The notes under the pieces: generated by a model
What the model saw: the letters and a program-made list of their open reading frames with translations, nothing else
Told to the model about the DNA's origin: nothing
Database searches by the model: none
Assembly: GCA_030638385.1 (NCBI GenBank)
Contig: DAOWES010000146.1
Span: forward strand, 1 to 6,860
Reading direction: 5' to 3'
Length of the DNA stretch: 6,860 nucleotides
From: Candidatus Cloacimonadota bacterium
GTDB lineage: Bacteria > Cloacimonadota > Cloacimonadia > Cloacimonadales > TCS61
In this document: piece after piece, positions 1-4,841 of the stretch
Layout of the letters: each line of letters opens with the position of its first letter
Position numbering within the stretch: the stretch's first letter is position 1
Made by a program: the position numbers and the translations under genes

Positions 1-1371
1 AATCATCTGAGCATAAATTCTAAAAGGAGCATAGACAAAATCTCCTAAAATGCTCATCAAGATTAATCTTATCCAATCCATCCCCGATTTATAGCGTAAT
101 GCGTCAAATGAGTTTAATTTATGTTTAAGCGTCCATTGTTCTATATAAACAGTGACCAAACTTGTGATTATAGCCGAGGCTAAAGTGGAAAAGAGTACAG
201 CCAATAAAATCCAGGATTGATTAAAATATCCCATTAAACCGGCGATGATAAGAAAAATAATTGTTCCAATTTTGATGATAGGCGAAAGTAATTCAAAGAA
301 TAAATAATAAGGAAATGCGAATAATCCGATCGTTTTATACTTTGGTTCAAATAACATTGTTTTATGTATTTGTAACGTTTCCGCTAAACCACGGTGCCAG
401 CGATTTCGCTGTTTCAAAAGAAATCCTGAATTATCCGGAACCTCTGTCCAACAAACAGGATGTGGCAAAAATACTGCTTTTGCTTTTTTACTTTTTTCAT
501 AAAAATATCGCCACATTCGCACAACTATTTCCATATCTTCACAAACTGTTTGACGACCGTTTCCGCCTATTTGCTTAATAAATTCGCTATCGTTATGTTT
601 TGTGAGAAAGCCACCAACCACAAGCAGGTCTTTCTTTCGATAAACGGAAAAAGCACCGGACATTATCATAATTGCATTCATTTTACTCATACTATAACGG
701 GCAATCATAAAGGATTTCAGGTATTCAATAATTTGCCATTGAACCCAGATATTTTTGGGAAGAGAGGAATTAATTACTTTATTGTCTTTTAGTTGAACTC
801 CATTTGCCACAGCGAGTTGACCTCCGCTAACAAAGACATTTTCATCATCAAGCATCGGTTGCACCGTTTGCTTCAAAGCCATTTTATCTAAAACAGAATC
901 AGCATCGATAGTGCAGATTAGTTTTTTATTAGAATAATTTATCCCGACATTTATAGCATCGGCTTTACCACCGTTTTCTTTATCGATTACGATTAGATTA
1001 TTTTTTTTGTATATTTTTTTTACAGATCGAGTTGGAATTGTTGTTGCAATTTTTTTTTGCTCAAATTCATTTAATTCAAAATTCTTCAAGACTGTTTCAA
1101 GAGTTTTATCGGAAGAACCGTCATTTATTACAATCACTTCAAAGTTTGGATAATCAAGTGCGAGTAACATTTGTATACTATGCAGAATCGTAACTTCTTC
1201 ATTATAGGCAGGAACAATGATAGATACAGGATAATCTGCGAATTTTTCATCCGTTTGAATAGTTAAATTTTCTTTGCGTACAGATTTCATAAAGATCACT
1301 AAAAACATCCAATCTATTATGAAATAGAAAACGTAATATAATATTAGCAAATTTTCAATTATTCGAATCAT
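1..1371 (-). CDS. Membrane family-2 glycosyltransferase (BcsA/PgaC-like), C terminus cut by window edge
   Basis: Probably an inner-membrane processive glycosyltransferase that builds or extends an exopolysaccharide or surface glycan from a nucleotide sugar. The minus-strand frame is open for 457 codons from the ATG at 1371-1369 to base 1. The start is supported by AAAGGA seven bases upstream. Visible order: N-terminal membrane segment (about 5-28); GT-A domain start VSIIVPAYNEE (49-59); INDGSSDKT (82-90); DKENGGKADAINVGI (130-144); DAD metal/nucleotide motif (156-158); SGAFSVYRK (238-246); acceptor-side ED (278-279); QRNRW (321-325), the QxxRW motif of processive GT2 enzymes; then hydrophobic segments near 350-378, 387-410 and 434-450. 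All motifs expected of an active enzyme are present. Family members are usually only slightly longer, so perhaps 15-40 residues lie beyond base 1. Sugar and product cannot be told from sequence. It is divergent from the metal genes and probably functionally separate. Confidence 0.9.
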   Translation of the reverse strand, partial: MIRIIENLLILYYVFYFIIDWMFLVIFMKSVRKENLTIQTDEKFADYPVSIIVPAYNEEVTILHSIQMLLALDYPNFEVIVINDGSSDKTLETVLKNFELNEFEQKKIATTIPTRSVKKIYKKNNLIVIDKENGGKADAINVGINYSNKKLICTIDADSVLDKMALKQTVQPMLDDENVFVSGGQLAVANGVQLKDNKVINSSLPKNIWVQWQIIEYLKSFMIARYSMSKMNAIMIMSGAFSVYRKKDLLVVGGFLTKHNDSEFIKQIGGNGRQTVCEDMEIVVRMWRYFYEKSKKAKAVFLPHPVCWTEVPDNSGFLLKQRNRWHRGLAETLQIHKTMLFEPKYKTIGLFAFPYYLFFELLSPIIKIGTIIFLIIAGLMGYFNQSWILLAVLFSTLASAIITSLVTVYIEQWTLKHKLNSFDALRYKSGMDWIRLILMSILGDFVYAPFRIYAQMI

Positions 1372-1561
1372 CAATTATCCTTTTATTTTTTATCAATTGC
1401 ATTTGTTCTTTTAAGCTATTACTAATCTTTCCGACTTGACCTAACATCTTGCAAATAATATAGATAAGCAAAATAATCCATTTACAAAATAACCTCGCAA
1501 TTTATTCTCGTCCAATAAGTTACAACAAAACATAAACAGTAAAAAGACGAGATTATGTATG

Positions 1562-1575
1562 TTAAAACGTTTTAA
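1562..1575. promoter_or_regulatory. Perfect 14-bp palindrome, candidate operator
   Basis: TTAAAACGTTTTAA reads the same on both strands with no spacer. It lies between two divergent genes, 117 bases before the small gene's ATG, a normal position for a dimeric regulator site. In AT-rich DNA such a palindrome is uncommon but not impossible by chance. No regulator is encoded in the window, so its ligand is unknown. Confidence 0.3.
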
Positions 1576-1599
1576 TCAGGTGAAATTGTCAAGTGCAGG

Positions 1600-1618
1600 A
1601 GCGAAAAATGTTTTCGCT
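1600..1618. promoter_or_regulatory. 8-bp stem-loop upstream of the small exported-protein gene
   Basis: AGCGAAAA (1600-1607), loop ATG (1608-1610), TTTTCGCT (1611-1618): eight perfect pairs, extendable by two G-T pairs. The bases that follow, TTAATTT, are not a clean T-run and no rightward gene lies upstream, so a terminator is unlikely. A second operator or a leader hairpin ahead of the gene at 1692 fits better. Function is inferred from position only. Confidence 0.3.
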
Positions 1619-1691
1619 TTAATTTAATATAATTCCATTTTCTGTAATTATTAAGATTGACGTAAAAATATTTATTAAATTTTTGAACTCA

Positions 1692-2129
1692 ATGAATAAA
1701 ATAATTAAAGTTTATATAGTTATATTATGTTGTATTTTAACCGTTAAAAGTATGGTTTTAAGTTCATCTTTTGTGATATGCGATTTCGATTCTAGATCAA
1801 ATATTGAAATGTTGCATACACAGAAAATAGCTCATGCGCATAATGAAGATACTGATTTTGACAATCACGATGAGCAACTTGGTTCATCATGCAATAATTT
1901 GACAGGCGAAGATCAATATTCCGAATGTATCCCCTGTTCAGATAGACATATTTATCATGAAATCAATCTTTCCCAAAAGAGACCTTCGACTAAAATTGAC
2001 TTTTCATTTTATTATCGTTCCGTCAAAAAAAATGATATTATTCCTTCAATTATAAATAACAATATTATCGATAATACCGATATCAGGCAATTAGCCTATC
2101 AACCTACAATAACTGTTCTCCGTATTTAA
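1692..2129 (+). CDS. Small exported His/Cys-rich protein of unknown function, next to metal efflux operon
   Basis: A 145-residue protein I cannot assign to a named family. The ATG at 1692 is chosen over the in-frame TTG three codons earlier (1683) because it places Lys-rich residues directly before the hydrophobic stretch 4-29, a likely signal peptide or anchor; neither start has a good Shine-Dalgarno. Residues 30-90 are rich in possible metal ligands: Cys30, His42, His48, His50, His59, Cys67, a CxxC pair at Cys79/Cys82 (CIPC), His86 and His89, mixed with many Asp and Glu. The C-terminal half (91-145) is Ser/Ile/Asn-rich and ends in TVLRI. The pattern (exported, about 140 residues, central His/Cys patch, position ahead of RND metal efflux genes) resembles uncharacterised small proteins I recall beside such operons in other bacteria; that is memory, not a search. 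A periplasmic metal-binding or sensing role is inference. A 336-base gap suggests separate transcription from the efflux operon. Confidence 0.7.
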   Translation: MNKIIKVYIVILCCILTVKSMVLSSSFVICDFDSRSNIEMLHTQKIAHAHNEDTDFDNHDEQLGSSCNNLTGEDQYSECIPCSDRHIYHEINLSQKRPSTKIDFSFYYRSVKKNDIIPSIINNNIIDNTDIRQLAYQPTITVLRI

Positions 2130-2189
2130 AATATATTTTCTTTTACCAACAAGTTATGCAAAACTTTTGGATTGTTATTACAATAGTTA

Positions 2190-2210
2190 ATGCTTTATAG
2201 CATCTATTTT
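2190..2210 (+). terminator. Weak candidate terminator after the small exported-protein gene
   Basis: A five-pair stem ATGCT/AGCAT with loop TTAT (2190-2203) is followed by CTATTTT. It is the last of three small hairpins after the stop codon at 2129. The stem is short and AT-rich and the T-run is interrupted, so an intrinsic terminator is only possible. Confidence 0.2.
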
Positions 2211-2264
2211 GCGTAGGATTTTTTCTCACCAATATAAATTACAGAAATATTGTAAAAAAAACTG

Positions 2265-2272
2265 TATCTTTG
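2265..2272 (+). promoter_or_regulatory. TAnnTTTG-like -7 element, low confidence
   Basis: TATCTTTG matches the Bacteroidota-type -7 consensus TAnnTTTG, but no TTG box lies at the usual spacing upstream, and the operon's strong Shine-Dalgarno sites speak against a typical Bacteroidota host. It would give a leader of nearly 190 bases for the efflux operon. A chance match is quite possible. Confidence 0.15.
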
Positions 2273-2350
2273 TTTGAGATCAACTACGTAATAATTGCGT
2301 AAAGTGTTCTGCCTAAATAAGGTTATTAGCTATTTTCCAGAAAAAAAAAA

Positions 2351-2365
2351 TTGTATCTAATACAA
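2351..2365. promoter_or_regulatory. 15-bp inverted repeat, candidate operator
   Basis: TTGTAT (2351-2356), spacer CTA, ATACAA (2360-2365): six perfect pairs, just after a run of ten A's. It is 101 bases before the proposed start of the efflux operon. It may be a binding site of a metal-responsive regulator, but it matches no operator I can name, and six AT-rich pairs can occur by chance. Confidence 0.2.
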
Positions 2366-2407
2366 ATATTTTGCTGAACTTATCAAATTATTAACGATTA
2401 AAATGTT

Positions 2408-2437
2408 ACTATCATTATTTGGATAAATACTGATAGT
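2408..2437. promoter_or_regulatory. 30-bp interrupted palindrome before the efflux operon, operator or leader hairpin
   Basis: ACTATCA (2408-2414) pairs with TGATAGT (2431-2437), and inside it TATTT (2416-2420) pairs with AAATA (2425-2429) around a GGAT loop; one T/C mismatch (2415/2430) separates the two stems. That gives 12 of 13 pairs. It ends 13 bases before the AAGGAG site of the first gene, so it could be an operator over the start region or an RNA hairpin affecting translation. This is the best dyad symmetry in the window. No partner regulator is visible. Confidence 0.45.
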
Positions 2438-2465
2438 GAATTTCATAATTAAGGAGAAAATAATA

Positions 2466-3689
2466 GTGAGAAAATACAAAATAATTGCTTTAATGTTTTG
2501 TTGTTTTGCGATTACATTATTACACGCAGAAGAAAACTTAACATTAAATGAAATACTGCAAAGAGTTCAGGATAATAATCTTGAGCTTCTATCTATACAG
2601 AAACAGATAGAAGCTGCAAAATCCGGTATTGTTCAAGCCGGATTATTCCCAAATCCTGAATTGGAAGTTGAGTTTGGAAATTTCGGCAAAGATGAAATAG
2701 GAATTGGAATAGGACAATCTTTTGAATTGGGCGGTAAGAAGAGAACCCGAATCGAAATCGCAAAAATAGAGCTTGAAAAATCCGAACTTGAATTTGATAT
2801 TAAGAAGTTTGAATTGGAAATTGAAGCTATTCGAAGAGTATTACCGCTGCTTTCCAATACGACCAAACTTACCTTGCTCGATTCAATAATTGCCATAGCA
2901 GAATCAACTCTAAAAACAATTCAAAAACGTGTGGACGCTGGTACTACAATGCCAACTGATGCAATCCGAGCCGAAATGGAATTGGAAGAATTATTGCTGG
3001 AAAGAAGATTAGCCGACCGAGAAGTTGTTCAACTTAAAAAGAATTTATCAGTTTTATGGTCTAGTTCTACAATTGATTTTTCTTCAATTTCAGGTACGAT
3101 TAATCAAAAATTTACGATACCTTCACTTGAGACATTTCAAAAATCTCTTTTAAATCATCCGGAAATTAAGATGATAGAACTTGAATGGAGATTATCACAA
3201 AAAGAATTAGAAGAATCCAGAATCGGAGCAATTCCAGATCTGACGATTAGTGCAGGATTTACACGCAGTATGGAAACAGAGGAAAATACTGTTGCTTTAT
3301 CAGCCTCCATTGATCTTCCGATATTCAGTAGAAATCAGGGAGAGATAAAAAGCAAAGAATATTCTGCTGATGCTTTTCAGCTTGATGCAGATAATACGAT
3401 CCTGATCAAACAAACTGAACTTCAAAAACTATATAATCGTCTGCGCACAGTAGATGAAAAATTAAATACGATCGAAACAAAAATTCTTCCGAAAGCTGAA
3501 AGTGTTTTCCAAACACTTTTAGGCTATTATGAACTTGGAAGTGTAGGTTTGCTCGATGTAATAGAAGTTCTGTCAGAACTTCTCGACTATAATACGAGTA
3601 TAATTGATAATTATGTTATACGGACAGAGCTTTTAACCGATCTCTACGAATTGACCGGTCATAAAATGAAATTTATCGTAAATGAATAA
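2466..3689 (+). CDS. czcC: CzcC/CusC-like outer-membrane factor (TolC family)
   Basis: Outer-membrane channel of the tripartite metal exporter; trimers of this family form a barrel plus a periplasmic helical tunnel that meets the adaptor. The GTG at 2466 is chosen over the in-frame GTG at 2436: AAGGAG at 2451-2456 lies nine bases before it, and the resulting N terminus is a clean signal peptide (Lys/Arg, hydrophobic 6-18, likely cleavage after LLHA at about 21). The 2436 start has no such site and falls in the palindrome. The 407-residue product matches usual CzcC length (about 400-420). Landmarks: NPELEVEFGN (63-72), the family hallmark SFELGGKKRTR (85-95), PTDAIRAE (163-170), a second repeat beginning near 220, DLPIFSRNQGEI (283-294) and GLLDVIEV (361-368), with long coiled-coil helices between. 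There is no lipobox Cys, unlike E. coli CusC. It is first in the operon; the adaptor gene follows after 21 bases. Confidence 0.92.
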   Translation: MRKYKIIALMFCCFAITLLHAEENLTLNEILQRVQDNNLELLSIQKQIEAAKSGIVQAGLFPNPELEVEFGNFGKDEIGIGIGQSFELGGKKRTRIEIAKIELEKSELEFDIKKFELEIEAIRRVLPLLSNTTKLTLLDSIIAIAESTLKTIQKRVDAGTTMPTDAIRAEMELEELLLERRLADREVVQLKKNLSVLWSSSTIDFSSISGTINQKFTIPSLETFQKSLLNHPEIKMIELEWRLSQKELEESRIGAIPDLTISAGFTRSMETEENTVALSASIDLPIFSRNQGEIKSKEYSADAFQLDADNTILIKQTELQKLYNRLRTVDEKLNTIETKILPKAESVFQTLLGYYELGSVGLLDVIEVLSELLDYNTSIIDNYVIRTELLTDLYELTGHKMKFIVNE

Positions 3690-3710
3690 AAACAAAAAAG
3701 TGGAGTTAAA

Positions 3711-4826
3711 ATGAAATATTCAGTAAAAATAAAAAGTAATAAATTCATGATGTTAATAGCATTGTGCCTAACAATAATGTTATGGGGATGTGGAACAAAT
3801 AATAATGAAACGCAGCATAATCAAGATCATGCCGGTCACGATCATGCTGAAGCTGAACATATAGAAGAAGCAATACATGATAATGAAGAAAAAGACGCCC
3901 ATTCCGGCTGTACAGGTGAAAAACACGAGGAAGAAGCTGAAGAAAAAGATCATTCCGGTCATAGACATGCAGAAAAGGATGAACAGGGAGATGAGCTTGC
4001 GGTAGAGCTTACTGAGCAAGCACAGAAACTAGCGGATATTAAACTGGGAAAAGTAAAAATGTCTAAGATCGGTACAACCTTGGAATTACCGGGCGAGATT
4101 GTATTCAATGATGATAATGTTGCTCACATAACACCACGCTATGCAGGAATTGCCAAAGAGGTCCGTAAACAATTGGGTCAACAGGTTAATAAAGGTGATG
4201 TGTTAGCTGTTATTGAAAGTAATGAAAGTTTGTCATCTTACAATATTCATGCTCCGATAAGCGGGTATATTGTTGAGAAGAATATTACAAACGGAGAATT
4301 TTTAGGTGAAGAAAACAACATATATGTTATTGCTGATCTTGAGACTGTATGGGTAAACTGTGATGTCTATCCCAAAAACGGTCAAAAAATCAAGGTGGGA
4401 CAAACAGTAAAAATTAAAGCTGTTGGATTAGATTTGGAAACTGAAGGTGAAATTACTTATATCGCACCTATCTATAACGGTACGAACCGAAGTGCGGTTG
4501 CTCGGGCGGTAATTTCATCCCAAAATATGAAGTGGAAACCTGGAATGTTCATCTATGCATCTTTTGAAATTTCATCCAAAGAGAAAGTTCCCGTAGTATC
4601 CAAAAATTCCGTTCAAGTACTGGATAATAAAAATGTAATTTTTGTTCCGAAGAAAGAAAATGTTTTTGTTCCCATAGAAGTTACTTTAGGAATGGTTGAT
4701 AAAAATAATGTAGAGATTTTAAAGGGAATAGATATCGGCGACTTATATGTTACAAACGGAGCATTTGAGATAAAAGCCAAGATTGTAACAGGTGCTCTGG
4801 ATGCTCATGCCGGTCATGGTCATTAG
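3711..4826 (+). CDS. czcB: CzcB/CusB-like RND periplasmic adaptor lipoprotein with His-rich tails
   Basis: Membrane-fusion protein linking the RND pump to the outer-membrane channel. ATG at 3711 has GGAG five bases upstream. The 371-residue protein begins with a lipoprotein signal ending LWGC (Cys27, predicted lipid anchor). Residues 34-91 are a low-complexity metal-binding tail: eleven His, Cys67 and many Glu/Asp, with two related units DHAGHDHAE (39-47) and DHSGHRHAE (80-88). A second His cluster, HAGHGH, forms the extreme C terminus (366-371). Between them: barrel-sandwich (lipoyl-like) domain about 137-208 with GQQVNKGDVLAVIESNE (156-172) and HAPISGYI (180-187), beta-barrel about 209-290 including WKPGMF (275-280), and membrane-proximal domain about 291-358. 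The helical hairpin normally inserted between the two lipoyl halves is reduced to a few residues (about 173-179); similar hairpin-less CzcB proteins are known. The His tails suggest metal capture and handover, an inference. The metal is not determined. Confidence 0.93.
   Translation: MKYSVKIKSNKFMMLIALCLTIMLWGCGTNNNETQHNQDHAGHDHAEAEHIEEAIHDNEEKDAHSGCTGEKHEEEAEEKDHSGHRHAEKDEQGDELAVELTEQAQKLADIKLGKVKMSKIGTTLELPGEIVFNDDNVAHITPRYAGIAKEVRKQLGQQVNKGDVLAVIESNESLSSYNIHAPISGYIVEKNITNGEFLGEENNIYVIADLETVWVNCDVYPKNGQKIKVGQTVKIKAVGLDLETEGEITYIAPIYNGTNRSAVARAVISSQNMKWKPGMFIYASFEISSKEKVPVVSKNSVQVLDNKNVIFVPKKENVFVPIEVTLGMVDKNNVEILKGIDIGDLYVTNGAFEIKAKIVTGALDAHAGHGH
3825..3974 (+). repeat. Degenerate 27-bp coding repeat for DHxGHxHAE metal-binding units
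   Basis: Two copies, 3825-3851 and 3948-3974, agree at 21 of 27 bases and encode DHAGHDHAE and DHSGHRHAE in the adaptor's N-terminal tail. An 11-base piece (CATGCCGGTCA, 3828-3838) recurs exactly at 4806-4816 near the 3' end of the same gene, where it encodes the C-terminal HAGHGH. This fits internal duplication of a small metal-binding unit within one gene, though selection on His/Gly codons could also give it. Confidence 0.55.
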
Positions 4827-4841
4827 GAAAAGGAGAAGATA

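Larger units (their letters stand above)
1372..1691. other. Divergent intergenic region with palindromes
   Basis: This 320-base AT-rich spacer separates the leftward glycosyltransferase from the rightward small exported-protein gene, so it must hold promoters for both unless either is transcribed otherwise. No convincing ORF was found on either strand. It contains the palindrome at 1562-1575 and the stem-loop at 1600-1618 listed separately. A weak leftward sigma70-like pair is visible: TTGTAA (complement of 1482-1487) and TATATT (complement of 1457-1462), but their 19-base spacing is too long to trust. A TTGACG box lies at 1657-1662, 29 bases before the small gene's ATG, without a clear -10 partner. 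Confidence 0.6.
2130..2465. other. Intergenic region: small hairpins, then upstream region of the efflux operon
   Basis: This 336-base non-coding gap holds no convincing gene; the longest start-to-stop run noticed, at 2157-2201, is only 14 codons and has no ribosome binding site. After the small gene come weak hairpins: CCAACAAGT/ACTTTTGG (2146-2170, bulged), ATTGT/ACAAT (2171-2184) and ATGCT/AGCAT (2190-2203). Further on are a 17-bp near-palindrome TACGTAAT-a-ATTGCGTA (2285-2301, one mismatch), TTGTAT-cta-ATACAA (2351-2365), ten A's at 2341-2350, and the large interrupted palindrome at 2408-2437. The efflux operon's promoter should be here, but no consensus -35/-10 pair stands out. Confidence 0.6.

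Noticed and set aside
315..792. Two overlapping plus-strand open frames of 87 and 110 codons
   Set aside because: They lie antisense inside the glycosyltransferase, whose minus-strand frame shows all expected GT2 motifs through this stretch; their translations look like random Phe/His-rich sequence.
1506..1552. Inverted repeat TCTCGTC ... GACGAGA with 33-base spacer
   Set aside because: Seven pairs at such a distance are expected about once by chance in a region of this size.
2157..2201. 14-codon ATG-to-stop frame (MQNFWIVITIVNAL) that could be a leader peptide
   Set aside because: No ribosome binding site, no run of regulatory codons, far from the next gene, and it overlaps the small hairpins.
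2633..2896. Minus-strand open frame of 87 codons
   Set aside because: Antisense to the conserved N-terminal part of the CzcC-like channel (NPE and ELGGK motifs); Ser/Ile/Asn-rich translation typical of a shadow frame.
3780..4019. Minus-strand open frame of 79 codons, Phe/Met-rich and membrane-like
   Set aside because: It is the mirror of the His/Glu-rich adaptor tail; GAA and CAT codons read backwards give Phe and Met, so the hydrophobicity is an artefact.
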